The notes under the pieces are model-generated. The model searched no databases, was not told the DNA's origin, and saw only the letters and a list, made by a program, of their open reading frames with translations. Of a stretch of 64,000 nucleotides of DNA, positions 11,063 to 23,034 are shown in pieces. Within the stretch, counting starts at the first letter, position 1, and every line of letters starts with the position of its first letter. The translations under genes and the position numbers were made by a program. This DNA is from Dactylorhiza incarnata (taxonomy: Eukaryota > Streptophyta > Magnoliopsida > Asparagales > Orchidaceae), in assembly GCA_033032865.1 (NCBI GenBank), contig JAWHQI010000040.1, forward strand, positions 7,237,001-7,301,000, written 5' to 3'.

Positions 11063-12057
11063 TTAGGCAAAATGCTCCAAATCCTCCTTAAGTATATGTG
11101 AAGACTCAACCTGCACAAGCTCAGATAAAGAAGGGGGGTCAGGAACTAATGGAGAGGAATGATGTAAATAATCAAAAAATGGGGGAGTGGTCCCGATCTC
11201 ACTCCCAGCAGGATCCAAGGATAGATCACTAACGGTATCATATGAGTCAAAGCGAGGGGCATTCAAAAGCTCAAGGTCCTCGGTGGTGAGTTGGACATCC
11301 TTTTTCGATGAGGATGTGCACATCTCCTCATCAGAACGGGGATCCTTATTATCCCACCTTGGCTCGTAAGTGTATTTCAAGGAGTCACACTCCCCATTGG
11401 AGAGAATAACATCCTCGTCCCACTTTGGCGCAACCTCAGGCTCCGAATCAACATCTTGTCTAACATTATCAACCAAATCAACAAAAATAAGTGCAGAGAA
11501 GACGGAGGACTCGCGGTGCTATCAACATCAGATAATGTGCGAACAGGTTCCTCCGGGGGTGAATCCAAAAGAGGTAATAAATGCATAGGGAAAGGCGGCT
11601 CCACTATGTCGTCACACCGATTAGCAGAGAAACATATGGGAATATCCGTAGAAGTCCCCCATAGATAAGGTGGTACTGTGAATATATCCACACAATCAGT
11701 AGGCACACCTAAGCGAGAAGGAGATGTGTTGATTAGAATATCTAGTTCATCATCACTCTCCATCTTGCGATTAAATTTCACACAATCTTTCAATGCGTGG
11801 TCGGTACTATGACAACACAAACATTCTTTCCTATTTCCTTTTGGCCTTTGAAGGGTCGGGCTGAAATGTAGTGACAATGTCTGATGTGGTGGCGCGTAGT
11901 TATAATAAGATGGAGCACCATATGAAGTACAGTAGGTTGTCGGTGCTCCATTAGGTGGGCCATAAGAATTATGACTACTATCTCCTATTAAACATTCATT
12001 AGTTTTATGGTCATAAGCCCCACAACACCGACATCCAGTACTTATATACGAAAACAT
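11063..12057 (-). pseudogene. Broken zinc-knuckle (gag-like) ORF of an Athila/Tat-like element
   Basis: From an ATG at 12057 the frame encodes two perfect CX2CX4HX4C zinc knuckles: CRCCGAYDHKTNEC near residues 9-22 and CLCCHSTDHALKDC near residues 80-93. A Gly/Tyr/Pro-rich linker separates them. An acidic, Ser/Pro-rich tail follows. Reading shifts frame near 11470 and then continues, rich in Asp, Glu and Ser, to a stop at 11063; a single-base indel is the simplest explanation. CCHC knuckles bind RNA in retroelement Gag proteins. The major Gag domain and pol are absent here, so the element was non-autonomous or is deleted. It lies about 220 bp after a tRNA-Asp primer site, which supports a gag position. 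The exact family is uncertain. Confidence 0.6.
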
Positions 12058-12280
12058 GGTGCTACGGGGAAGATTTCACCAAATAGAAGCATTCTAAGCT
12101 AGAATTAACTACACACACAATAAAATTAAATACCTGCTTTAGAAAAATTTCAGATAAAGATTAGAAACAAAAAAATTAAAAGATGCTACTAATAAATAAA
12201 AATACATAAAATGGTATAAACAAAGGGAAAAGGGCTTCTATCTATCTCTTGTCTCCCTCTCCAACAACTCACACGACTGT

Positions 12281-12300
12281 GTTCCCTGGCAACGGCTCCA
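12281..12300 (-). promoter_or_regulatory. Primer-binding site, tRNA-Asp type
   Basis: On the minus strand TGGAGCCGTTGCCAGGGAAC follows the LTR end by six bases. It closely resembles the Athila-type site TGGCGCCGTTGCCGGGGA, which is complementary to the 3' end of tRNA-Asp, with small changes. It defines 12307-14083 as the 5' LTR of a minus-strand element. Confidence 0.75.
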
Positions 12301-12720
12301 AAAACATGATGCACGAATCTTACACACCGCTTTTGGCAGGCGCGAGACTGCGGCACGAAATGGCAGTGTACTGATTGCTCAAGTAATATAAATGGGAGTG
12401 ATTCCCAAGTATTGATCTCAAAGGAACAAAGTAAGGTGGAGTTTACTTTTTAGGCAGGACTTGAGATTGAAGTCCTTTAAGTCAGATGGATTGCAGGAGG
12501 CTTGGATTGGATTGTGGAAAGCAAAGTAAAACTAAAATACTAAATTACTATGCAGTCCGCTATGCACTGCTTCGCAGGGCAGATGAAAACTATGCAGGCC
12601 ACTCGCTATGCACTGCTTCACTAGGCGGATGGGCGAGATGGCAAGCGGATTAAGGGTTCGCACCGGTGGAAGTGGAAGTGGATTAGACAGGCTGTTAGCA
12701 CCGCTTAGCTTGGCGAATGA

Positions 12721-12793
12721 AAGAGTAGGCATGTGTAATGGAAGAGTAGGCTGGCAGAATGGAAGAGTAGGCTCACATAGTGGAAGAGTAGGC
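12721..12793 (-). repeat. Four 21-bp GGAAGAGTAGGC repeats
   Basis: AAGAGTAGGC starts at 12721, 12742, 12763 and 12784, an exact 21-bp period, with variable spacers. The same GGAAGAGTAGGC word recurs in the family A LTR at about 30123 and 30210, within an 89-bp repeat. Confidence 0.85.
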
Positions 12794-13340
12794 TTGCGTA
12801 ATGGAATGGAGGTTTGTGGAGTGGAATGGAGTGGGGTCGAAATCGGTGCACTTCAAGCACAATCTACCCATAATTTTTTTCACAACCATGAAAATATAAC
12901 AATAAATCATGAGTCTAGAATGGCATACATCATCAATAAAATGAAGATTACATTCAACATCATCCAATCAAGAGAAGAAAAAGGCAAGAGATACAACCGA
13001 ATCTGGAGGCTTGTTGTAGATTCACGGTAGGAGTCGTCGGGTTGTCAATCTGCATCCTAACTCGGTCCCAACTATCGTCCGGGGTAGAGGAGGTTGTCAC
13101 TTCCTCCCACTGGACCCGTCTTCTCCAGTATATTACAATTTGGCCACGTCCTATGCGATGAACTCCTTGCTTGGCGATGAAGATGAGTGTGGAATCCTCT
13201 CCATGAAGCACTTAGATGATGGAAGCGTACTAGGGAAAAGCCCTCATGGAAGGTGGAAGAAAATGGAGCTGGAGCTCCTCCTGCGGAGGAAATGGCGGAG
13301 AAAAGATGATTGATCCATCCTAGGTCGAAATCTGTGGCTT

Positions 13341-13396
13341 TTATATAAAATAATCAGGAATTTGGTCACACACGGTCAAACACACGACCGTGTGTG
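13341..13396 (-). promoter_or_regulatory. TATA box with upstream 11-bp hairpin, family B LTR
   Basis: On the minus strand a TATATAA motif (about 13341-13347) is preceded by an inverted repeat with arms CACACACGGTC (13367-13377) and GACCGTGTGTG (13386-13396), perfect over 11 bp with an 8-nt loop. The spacing between hairpin and TATA is about 20 bp. Confidence 0.6.
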
Positions 13397-14936
13397 TACC
13401 GTGCAAAATTAACACAGCAAACTTCCCTTGAAAACAAAGCAGGATAGCCCGTGCACTTTTACTCCTGCAAGGTCAAAACCGACCGAGCGATCAAATGCAC
13501 GAGCAAATTCAGAGAGCCTGAAACTCAAGCCAACAGAGCGAGATCGTGCGTTTCCTTCTTGCACGGTTGAATCTAACCGTGAGCGAAGAAAACGCATGGG
13601 TTAATAATTCCTTAAATTTCTAAGGTAACAGGCAAGGTCATGCGATTTTGGTCACGCACTGGCAAAACAGCTCGTGCGAGAACAAATTGCACAACCTGGG
13701 GCAGATCACAATTCTTAGGCTCTGTAGACATCGAACAGTGGCAACAATCATGCGCGAAGGAAACACAAGCCCGTGCGATGTCTACAAGATATATTCAGAT
13801 TACAAGGGGGATCTGCCCACCTACACAGTCATACACACAGCCTGGAGCACTCTTCCAAGCGACAAAAATAGCTCAAATCTACAAAACAAAGATATGGGAG
13901 CACCATGTGCTTACCCCCTGTAGAATAGTGCGCATTTGAACACCACAATGGGCCTAAACGTGCACTTCTTGTGAGAAGAGTGATCCAGTGAAATATAAGC
14001 AATAATGAACTACAAGTGAAGTGCATGTGTGCGAAAACTAGCCCAAATGAGTCTGAAAAACCCTATAAATATCGGACTCATCAATGATAAGTTTCCAAAT
14101 GATCAGATTGTCTTCCATAATTATATAACTTCAAATATGTTTACTAAGAAGTTATTATAGAAATTTTTCACCTGTATTGTTCTATTCCTTAGGAGGAGTT
14201 TTCCTCTTCCTTGAGAAAAATTGTTGTGTTACTTTTCTTGGTGCAAACACCAGAGGCTCATCTTCCTCTTCAGCAGTCATGTGGGTTTCTTGATGAATAT
14301 CATCTTCTTTGGGAGGCTCCCCTGAGTTTGTGCATCCTTTTCAGCAGTCTGGGCATCCTCCTTAGCAATTTTTGAAACTTCATCCAAGAGCTGATCAATT
14401 TCTAAGGGCTCCCCCAGGGTTGAGGCAAGCATCTCCCCATGAGTTTGGGCAGTAAGCTCCCCTTGGACTATTCCTTATAGTAATTCTATTGGGATCAGGA
14501 ACTTAAGCATCTAAGGCATTTTGAGCAGTCTCTTGTTCCTTCTCCTGGCCACCCATATTTTCTTGAACAAGTAGCTCCACCTCATGCATATTCTCCCCCC
14601 TTCTGAACCTTACTAACAAGGGAGGTTAAGAAATATTTGGTCACCATTAAGGAGGACACAAAAGTTTTGAGTGTCAGGAGTGTCTATTTAGATTCTTGAA
14701 ACTCAGACTCCATCTGAGAATACTTTATGTTGAATTTTCTAGCTTGAGTTACCAGCAAATCAGCAAATGTCTAGGTGGCTAGCCCCACTACTCTAGAGAT
14801 TATTTGATCAACATCAAATGGAGGAAAGATAGAGGCAGAAGGTGTGTCAACTGTGGGTGTGGATACGATAACTGGAGGAGGTGATGAGAGATAAGTTTGT
14901 TCTAAGGGATCAGTATGGATGATTGTGAGGTTTTCT

Positions 14937-15881
14937 TCAAGAGGGGTGATATGTGATTATTGTGGTAGGGGGAGCAGAATGAATTTTGGGGGGATTTTCA
15001 ACAGTAGTGGTGATGGAGGGTTGTTGTGGGGTGTGAATCTGTGATGCAGGCTCTGATGTTGTAGCTGGTATACTTGACTGGAAGTCTTGACCTGGAGTTT
15101 CATATGTGTCATCTGGTATGACATTCTCAAGATCCTGAGTGGCTGGTGCTGGAGGTGGAGATGGAGGAGGAGAGGTTGGAGCTTGACCAGGATTCAGAAT
15201 CTGCCTTGTCCACTTAGAAAAGATGTCTATGTTCATTCTCTTTCTAGGAGGAATATGCACTCCTTTTGACTTGCACACCATTGGATAATGGTGGTACAAC
15301 ACCTGGCTTATAATTCTCATATAAGCATTCTCTTTATGTGAATACTTGGGGCCAATCAGTTTCAGGATGCATCTCCCCCACTTTATTTTCTTGTTGAGTA
15401 CTAGAACACCCATGATCTGCAGCAGGTGCTTAGGAATAACATCATGTGCTGAGATTTTGCATAGCAGCACCTTTCCCACAATATCTGCCAAGAACCTGTA
15501 CTCTTTAGATACATCATTCTTCTTCAAATTTATTGTCTTCTTTTTACTGAATTTCATAATCTGTAGTGTCATGCTTGTCTCTTCCATTGAAAGTTCATAT
15601 TACTCACTACCAGCTGGAAGATCAAGAGTTTGACATAACATCTCTTTTGTGATTTTGATGTCATTCCCAGAGATTCTCCCATGGAGTAAACCATCATCTC
15701 CAATGTTAATATTATCTTTAAGCTCTATTAACTCGAAATCATAGATCTTGCACCTTATTGAAATCAGCTTTCTCAACCCAGCAGTTTGGAATATGCCAAG
15801 AATGGCCTTGATGTTTATAGATGCTGCATTGAAAGAATTGACATCCACATCAAACCCAGAGTTGACTTTAGGAGGTGCCGT
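14937..15881 (-). pseudogene. Second ORF of copia copy a, plant-transposon-protein-like, broken
   Basis: The frame matches the ORF at 21241-22106. The ATG of that copy is ACG here (15879-15881), and a TAA interrupts the frame near 15600 where the other copy has TTA. The protein would start with a region containing CKIYDFELIELKDN and GDDGLLHGRISGNDIKIT. A central part follows with EYRFLADIVGKVLLCKISAH and NAYMRIISQVLYHHYP, and the tail is Pro/Ser/Thr-rich. The centre resembles the putative plant transposon protein domain found in several plant retroelements; this is from memory of the family and untested. The function is unknown. It has its own C/T-rich leader upstream, unlike a normal pol position. 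Confidence 0.6.
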
Positions 15882-16152
15882 AAAATCTTATTATAGTTCC
15901 CGCAAAAAGAAGACAAGTGAGAAGAAAGAGAGAGGGAGAGAGCAAGAACACTTGAAATGTAGAGAACAAGAAAGCACAAGAGTAAGAGAGAGAGAATTTG
16001 AAAGCATGATTAAATCCAACATCCAAGTTGCTTAAAAGAAGATGATTTTCGCAACTTAGGGTTGTATTCGAAGCAACGTCAAAAGGGTTGATATTCATCG
16101 CGCCAAAACATGTCGAAATAGCTTCTAGAAGCAAGACTGCACGCTTGATATA

Positions 16153-16330
16153 TCGACGTTACGTCGATTTGTAATCGACGTGACTTTGAATTTGTACAGC
16201 GACTATTAAGTCGACGCATGCGTCGATATAAATCCGACGCTAGGTCAAATGCTATTCAAATTCTCCACTACAGATGTCTCTCGTAGCTGGCGTCAAGTAG
16301 AACTCGACGGTGCATCGAAATCTATTCGAC
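16153..16330. repeat. TCGACG-type palindromes upstream of second ORF, copy a
   Basis: TCGACGT-T-ACGTCGA (16153-16167) and the perfect 16-bp TCGACGCATGCGTCGA (16211-16226) are the clearest. Further half sites (ATCGACG, TTCGACGC) follow. The same word family fills the element's LTR at 19625-19990, so this internal zone may derive from an old LTR promoter. Confidence 0.75.
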
Positions 16331-16959
16331 GCAACTTTGAATATACAGTTGTGTTACTTTAGAAAATTTCTGCTGTTTTTCCAAGCAATGGTGTTTTTTT
16401 TTAATTTGCACTTATAGGATTATTTTTATGAACTGTAAACACATCATAGGGTTTTAGAGATAAGATCACTCCCTTTGAATATTTGTATTTCCTTATTGAG
16501 GATTGAGTTCTTTCTTCCCTTCATTATCTCTGAGCAAAGAATCCTAACTTTTCCTGCACAAGTAACTCAAACATTAGAAGGTACCCTGGTTACCTTGGGC
16601 CATTTGCTTTTACCATTATAGGGTGATATGAAAGAATAAAATGGTCTTTCATGATATCCTTTTGGATGGTAGAGAATAGGTTTAAAAAAACTTAGGTTTA
16701 TTATTTTGGTGCTAGAAGTGTGCATAGAATATATCTAAATATAACAAATCTGCATAATGTCTAATGATTCTACTCATGACTTTAGCCTTTGGGTTGAAAT
16801 TTATTGATTTCTTTGAATTGTTTTTCTCTAGGGTTCACTCCTCACTATTAAGATTTGATTTTTAAATATAGTGAGTTTTTTCAGGGTTATTGTTGTCTAG
16901 AGTTTCAATTAATGGTCTGATTTTAGTGATTTGAAAGTTACTATGTCTAACAGAGGTGA

Positions 16960-18480
16960 CTGGATTTTTTCAGGCAGGTCAACTAGGGACATCTGTGCTA
17001 GTGGATGGATCTGCTCCTAATCCAAGGTGCTTAATCTCACAGAGAGATTTTTGTGTAATATCCTTGAGCTTTTGACTCCTCTCATTGAGTGAGTCTTCAA
17101 AGGCTTTTGCCTTTGTATGCTCTTCTTTTAGTTTTGAGTTTTCATTTGTTAGATTAGTGATTATTGTTTCCTTTTTATAAATTTTATTTCTCAAGTCATA
17201 ATTTATAGAATACAAATCATTTTTCTTAAAGTCTTCTACCTCTTCCCTAAATCTTTCTATTTCTTTTTGAACTTTAAGGAATCATTACAAAATTCCTTAA
17301 AACTTTTTTTTAAATTCTTTTGAACTAAATTCAAAATGATCAAAGAGACTTACCTGATCCTCTTCATCATCAGAGGAAGTATCCAAAGCCATCAGGCAGG
17401 CAACTTCAACCGCGGGTTCTTCATCACTCTCAGATGAAGAGGAGCTTGAATCAGATTTTTTATCATTCCAGGTTTCAGCAACGAAACCCCTTCCCTTCTT
17501 CTTGCCCTTTTTCTTGAAGGACTTCTTCTTTTTGTACTCCTTGTTATTGATGCTCTTGTCCCTTTGCTCTTTGGGACACTCAGGAGCTATGTGCTCTGGT
17601 TTTATGCATGCAAAGCAGATCACTTCCTGCTTTGGAGTCTTATCAAACCTGGGCTTGCTTGAGCTCCACTCCTTTCTTCTTGAGTTTTCTATTTTGATCC
17701 ATTTTCTGAACTTTTTGGCTAAGAGACTGACATCTCTTCTTCAGGAGTGGAAGGCTCTCCTTCAGTAGCCTTCAGAGCAATACTCCTTTGGTTGGGAGTA
17801 GAGACTGTCTCCTTAGCCTCTGTCTCAGCCCCACTATTCAGTAGTAGCTCATAGGATTTGAGCTTTCTAAGCAAAGCATTAGTGGAGATCTCTCTATAGC
17901 ATCTGGACTCTCTGATGGCCCAGATCCTTGAGTCCCATGAGATTGGAAAGCACATGAGAAGCTTATCATTGATTTCTGTTAGAGAAATCTCCTTATCCAG
18001 ATTTCTTAGCTCATTAATAATGGTGTTGAATCTATCATACATTTCAACAACACTCTCTTCAGTCTTCTTCTGAAAATTCTCATATTGGGATATGAGAAGG
18101 GACTTTCTGTCCTTTCTTTCATCAGAGCTTCCCTCAACCAATCGAGAAATGGATTCCCAGATTTCTTTGGCTTAGTTGTAGTCTGCCACTTTCTGGAAAA
18201 TGTCATCAGACATTGTAGAGACCAAAATGTTCATGTCCTTGGCATCACATGCCTTCTGCTTATTTTCAGCATCTGTCCATTCAGCTCTAGGTACAGTTTG
18301 TTGAGTTACAGATCCACTGGCATCCTTTTTGATTGGTGTTGGGGGACCTGAAATAATGATATCAAAGATGTATTCATCAATAGAGTTCATATATAACTTT
18401 ATTCTGGCCTTACAGAGTGCAAACTTATTAAGATTACACACTAGTGGTCTTGTTGATGCATAGTCCTTAAAACTCATTCT
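16960..18480 (-). pseudogene. gag: Copia SIRE-like gag, copy a
   Basis: From ATG 18477 the reading covers the N-terminal Gag region. A TAA near 18172 (DYN-stop-AKEIWE) is followed by the UBN2-type Gag core in 17719-18141, which includes YENFQKKTEESVVEMYDRFN, INELRNLD and a region resembling the usual KILRSLP. Next come a CCHC-like knuckle CFACIKPEHIAPEC near 17580-17625, a Lys-rich and then Ser/Asp/Glu-rich linker, and a coiled coil (NDLRNKIYKKETIITNL region, 16979-17215). There are several frame breaks. Copia Gag forms the virus-like particle. The TAA is shared with copy b, so it was inherited, not a recent mutation. Confidence 0.8.
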
Positions 18481-18559
18481 TCTTAAAATAGTTTTTAAAT
18501 ATAAAGAGATGAGTGAGGAGATCTTTAGATCAAGGTGTTAGCCTTTTTATGATCAACCT

Positions 18560-18573
18560 CCCTCTGATACCAA
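18560..18573 (-). promoter_or_regulatory. Primer-binding site, initiator Met tRNA
   Basis: ATTGGTATCAGAGG on the minus strand directly follows the LTR end. TGGTATCAGAG is the standard Ty1/copia site for initiator tRNA-Met. The equivalent in copy b is at about 24790-24803. Confidence 0.85.
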
Positions 18574-20167
18574 TTGAAAGTTCACAGTGTAACCTCTGAG
18601 TATTCTCTAGAGGGGGTGAATACAGATTTAAAACTTTTACAATAAATATGCACACACAATAAAACTTCTAATAAATATGAAATCAGAAAAACCCAGCACC
18701 GAATAATTTAAACACATAGTGCAGAAATAATAAAAGGGGACATCACAGAAAATCACAAACAAAGAGAAGAAAAGATTTACAGTGATTCTCCAAAATGTGG
18801 GTACTATACTCTTCTACCACCTTAGCGGGAATGCGCTATAAGTGCCTGAATATTTTAATAAGGAGACTCTTAGAACCAACCACTAAGTCTTTTGATAAGT
18901 GACTCTTAGAACCACTAACCGAGTCTTTTGATAAGGAGACTCTTAGAACCGAGTCTTTTGATAAGGAGACTCTTAGAACCACTGAATCCTTTCAAGAGGG
19001 ATTCTAAGGACTCTTTATATAGTTATAAAATAATTGAAGAAGATAAGAAGAGGAATAAGAAGTTGTTGAATTATTTCTTTTGTTGGTGTTCTTTAGGATC
19101 TGTTTTGAATGAACCCTTGCTTTAGATAGAAATGAATGCAAGGGTTGTGAGCTTGTGATCCTCAGAATCTATCTGTACTCTTGATGGCTTTCTGTTGTAG
19201 ATGTAGAAGAAAAAGAAGAAGAAGAAGAAGCGGAGCCTTTTTGTATTCATGTACAGAGATGTTCTTCTTTGTTCTTTCTGAGAGAGAGGTTCAGCAAGCA
19301 GAGTGAAGACTGAATGATTCAATTGTTATTGTTTTCTCCTTTCTTCAGTATACTTATTCTTTGTCGAATTGTGTTTTAAATTGTTTCCTCTTCTGTTCTG
19401 TCCTCAGAATGAATATCCATTGGACAAAAAGTATTTGTTTCAATTTCTGTTTCATGACCCGTCAATCTAATTTGAATAAACTTACAAGAATATTTTGTTG
19501 TCTTTTTTGAGTACTCCATTCTATTCTTGGCAATAAACGAGCAGTTATAAATCAGATTTTAGCCTTGGATACCTTCTGGAAAAGCATCTGAAAAGACAGC
19601 AGAAAGCATTATATTTCTGTCTGTATTCGACACAGCGTCGAATTCATCTTACTTCTAATCGACGCACCTCTAAGTTCTTATAGATGAAGCTTCCAAATCC
19701 TTCATAGCTCTGACTGAACTTAGATGTCGACGTTGCATCAAATACTTATCGATGTATGCATCGAGTTGAAGACTTAGACTTTGAACTCCTTTTTCATGCG
19801 TCGAAATCAAGTCGAAGTTCCATCGACTTCTAATATTGCTTTGACAGGCATTGCCTTCTACGTCGAGAACATTTCGATGTTGCATTGACTTCACTTATAC
19901 TTCGACTTCAGTCTGAGTTACTTCTACTTGTATTCAAAGTTGTTTCAACTTTCAGTCAAAGTTACGTCGACTTCTATTCGACGCAAGTTTAACTCAACTG
20001 AACTTTGTGCTTGTTTTGGATAGGTCTTGACACTCTAATGTGAGTGTGATATCATAGGACTTCTAATGACCAAATTACCCTCACTATACAGCATGGGTAT
20101 TACATCCTAGATTATGAAATCACTTTAAGATAATTTGTAAGATAAATCAAATGGTGTTTTTCCCAAC
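18574..20167 (-). mobile_element. Shared LTR between copia copies a and b
   Basis: On the minus strand it runs TGTTGGGAAAA ... GAACTTTCA, about 1.59 kb. It is followed on one side by the primer-binding site of copy a. On the other it is preceded by a polypurine tract (AAATAAGGGAGAT, plus-strand 20168-20180) belonging to copy b. It is thus the 5' LTR of a and the 3' LTR of b at once, the signature of unequal recombination between LTRs. A TATATAAA box lies at 19013-19020 and a TCGACG-rich U3 at 19625-19990. Confidence 0.85.
18865..18985. repeat. Four GACTCTTAGAACC repeats (36/37/30-bp spacing)
   Basis: GACTCTTAGAACC starts at 18865, 18901, 18938 and 18968, alternating with GAGTCTTTTGATAAG. It lies in the R/U5 side of the LTR next to the TATA box. 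The second LTR copy has lost this part by deletion. Confidence 0.85.
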
Positions 20168-21240
20168 AATCTCCCTTATTTATCTTATTAAATTTTACAA
20201 ATAATTTAAGTGATTTCAAACATGCAGTTGAATAAAAAACAAAGTACATACAAATGTCATAGACATAAAGTGACATCATTGCACAGAAGCATAGATCAAC
20301 ATGATAAGTTTCCAAATGATCAGATTGTCTTCCATAATTATATAACTTCAAATATGTTTACTGAGTAGTTATTATAGAAATTGTTCACCTGTATTGTTAT
20401 ATTCCTTTGGAGGAGTTTTCTTCTTCCTTGAGAAAAATTGTTGTGTTACTTTTCTTGGTGCAAACACCAAAGGATCATCTTCCTCTTCAGCAGTCATGTT
20501 GGTTTCTTGATGAATATCATCTTCTTTAGGAGGCTCCCCTGAGTTTGTGCATCCTTTTCAGCAGTCTAGGCAGCCTCCTTAGCAATTTTTGAAACTTCAT
20601 CCAAGAGCTGATCAACTTCTAAGGGCTCCCCCTAGGTTGATGCAAGCATCTCCCCCTAGAGTTTATGTAGGAAGCTCCCCTGGACTATTCTTGTCTGAAA
20701 TATAGTAATTCTGTTGGGATCAAGAACTTCAACATCTCGGGCATTTTGAGTAGTCTCTTGTTCCTTCTCCTGGCCACCCACATTTTCTTGAACAAGCAGC
20801 TCCTCCCCATGCATATTCTCCAACTTCTAAACCTTACTGACAAGGGAGGTTAAGAAATATTTTGCCACCATAGAGGAGGACACAAAAATTTGAGTGCCTG
20901 TAGTGTCTCTTTTGATTCTTGAAGCTCAGACACCATCTGAGAATACTTTCTGTTAAATTTTCTGGCTTGAGTTACGAGCAAATCAGCAAATATGCCAGTG
21001 TCTATCCCTACTGCTTTAGAGATTATTTGATCAACATCAAATGGAGGAGATATAGAGGCAGAAGGTGTGTCAATTGTGGGTGTACATATGATAATTGGAG
21101 GAGGTAATGAGAGATAAGTTTGTTCTAAGGGATCAAGATGGATGACTGTGAGGTTTTTTCAAGAGGGGTGAAATGTGATTGTTGTAGTTGGGGAGCAGAA
21201 TGAATTTCTAGGGATTCTCAACAGTAGTGGTGATGGAGGG

Positions 21241-22106
21241 TTACTGTTGTTGTGGGTTGTGAATCTGTGATGCAGGCTCTGATGTTGTAGCCGGTATACT
21301 TGACTTGAATTCTTGAGCTAGAGTTTCATATGTGTCATCTGGTATGACATTCTCAAGATCCTGAGAGATTGGTACTGGAGGTGGAGATGGAGGAGGAGAG
21401 ATTGGAGCTTGACCAGGCCTCAGAATCTGTCTAGTCCATATGGAAAAGATGCCTATGTTCATTCTCTTTCCAGGAGGAATAGGCACTCCTTTTGACTTGC
21501 ACACCATTAGATAATGGTGGAACATCACATGGATCATAATTCTCATATATGCATTCTCTTTGTGTGAATAGTTGTGGCCAATCAGTTTCAGGAGACATCT
21601 CCCCCAGTTTATTTTCTTGTTGAGGACTAGAAAACCCATGATCTGCAGCAGCTACTAGGAATAACATCATGTGCTGAGATTTTGCATAGCAGCACCTTTC
21701 CCATAATAATTGCCAAGAACCTGTACTCTTCAGATACATCATTCTTCTTCAAATTTATTGTCTTCTCTTTACTATTTTTCTTAATCTGCAGTGCCCTGCT
21801 TGTCTCTTCCATTGAAAGTTCATCTAACTCACTACCAGCTGGTAGATCAAAAGTTTGACATAACATCTCTTCTGTGATGTTGATGTCATTCCCAGAGATT
21901 CTCCCATGGAGTGAACCATCATCTCCAATGTGAATATTATCTTTAGGCTCTCTTAACTCGACATCATAGATCTTGCACCTTGTTGAAATCAGTTTTGTCG
22001 ACCCAGCGGATTGGAATAGGCCAATAATGGCCTTCAAGTTTTCAGACGCTGCATTGAAAGAATTGACATCCACATCAAACACAGAGTTGACTTTATGCGG
22101 TGCCAT
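21241..22106 (-). pseudogene. Second ORF of copia copy b, plant-transposon-protein-like
   Basis: The ATG at 22104-22106 opens MAPHKVNSVFDVDVNSFNAA. The first frame ends near 21627 after ISAHDVIPSSC, and a second frame from about 21639 carries on with NKKINWGRCLLKLIGHNYSH. A small indel near 21640-21660 therefore breaks an ORF of roughly 285 codons. The tail is Pro/Ser/Thr-rich, as in copy a. Upstream is a C/T-rich leader rather than gag-pol sequence. The product is unrecognised apart from a possible putative plant transposon protein domain. Its retention in both copies suggests it belongs to the element. Confidence 0.65.
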
Positions 22107-22373
22107 AGAATCTTGTTGTAGTTCCTGCAAAAACAATACAAGATAGAAGAAAGAGAGAGGGGCGAGAGAAAGAACACGTGAAATCTAGAGAACAAGAAAG
22201 CAGTAGAATAAGAGAGAGAGAGAGAATTCGAATGTGTGATTAAATCCAACGTCCAAGTTGCTTAAAAGAAGATGATTCATCGCAACATTGGGTTTTATTC
22301 AAGGCAATGTCGAAAAGGGTTGATATTCATCGCGCCAAAACATGTCAAAAAAGCTTCTAGATACAAAACTGTA

Positions 22374-22565
22374 CGCTTGACATAGCGACGTTGCGTTGAT
22401 TTGTAATCGACATGACTTCGAATTTTTACATCGACTATTAAGTCGATGCATGCATCGATATAAATCTGATGTTGCGTCAAATTCTTTTCGAATGCACAAC
22501 TCCAGATGTCCCTTGTAGCTGGCGTCAAGTAGAACTCGACAGTGCGTCAAAATCTATTCGACGCA
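22374..22565. repeat. TCGATG/TCGACG palindromes upstream of second ORF, copy b
   Basis: The perfect palindrome TCGATGCATGCATCGA (22443-22458) is the positional equivalent of TCGACGCATGCGTCGA in copy a. Both arms differ in step. Confidence 0.8.
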
Positions 22566-23034
22566 ACTTTAAATATACGGTTGTGTTTCTTTAGAAAATT
22601 TCTGCTATTTTTCCCAGCAATGGTGTTTTATTTTTAAATTAGCACTTATAGGATTATTTTTATGAATTGTAAACACATCATAGGGTTTTAGAGATGAGAT
22701 CACTCCCTTTGAATATTTGTATTTCCTTATTTAGGATTGAGTTCTTTCTTTCCCTTCATTATCTTTGAAATATCCTAACTTTTTCTGCACAAGTAACTCA
22801 AACACTAAAAGGTACCCAAGTTACCTTTGGTCCTTTGCTTTTACCACTATAGGGTGATATGAAAGAATAGAATGGCCTTTCATGATATCCTTTTGGATGG
22901 TAGAGAATATATTTATTAAACTTAGGTTTATTATCTTGGTGCTAGAAGTGTGTATAGAATGTATCTAAATATAACAAATCTGCAGAATGTGTAATGATTC
23001 TACTCATGACTTTAGCCTTTTGATTGAAATTTAT

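Larger units (their letters stand above)
12307..14083 (-). mobile_element. Athila/Tat-like 5' LTR (family B), minus strand
   Basis: The LTR reads TGATGAGTCC ... GTGCATCA on the minus strand, about 1.78 kb, and is followed by the tRNA-Asp primer site. U3 has many CGCACGGTC-type half sites and a perfect 11-bp hairpin just upstream of a TATA box. The R/U5 part has 21-bp repeats. The ending is related to family A (AAGTATTGATCTCAAAGGAAC is shared with about 29813-29834). At its outer edge (14084) it abuts a copia element directly. Confidence 0.75.
14084..18573 (-). mobile_element. Gag-only SIRE-like copia element, copy a (internal region)
   Basis: The internal region of a minus-strand Ty1/copia element runs leftwards from the primer-binding site at about 18560-18573. 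It carries a degenerate gag (16960-18480), a promoter-like zone with TCGACG motifs (16150-16330), and a second ORF (14937-15881). No protease, integrase or reverse transcriptase is visible, so it is non-autonomous. 14084-14936 holds only degraded sequence, mostly Ser/Pro/Glu-type codons without an open frame. The left part and outer LTR are missing at the junction with the family B LTR. It is about 6.2 kb from, and strongly similar to, copy b. Confidence 0.75.

Noticed and set aside
12281..12300. tRNA gene fragments at TGG-containing primer sites
   Set aside because: Only the short 3'-complementary stretch is present, in primer-binding position; there is no tRNA cloverleaf.
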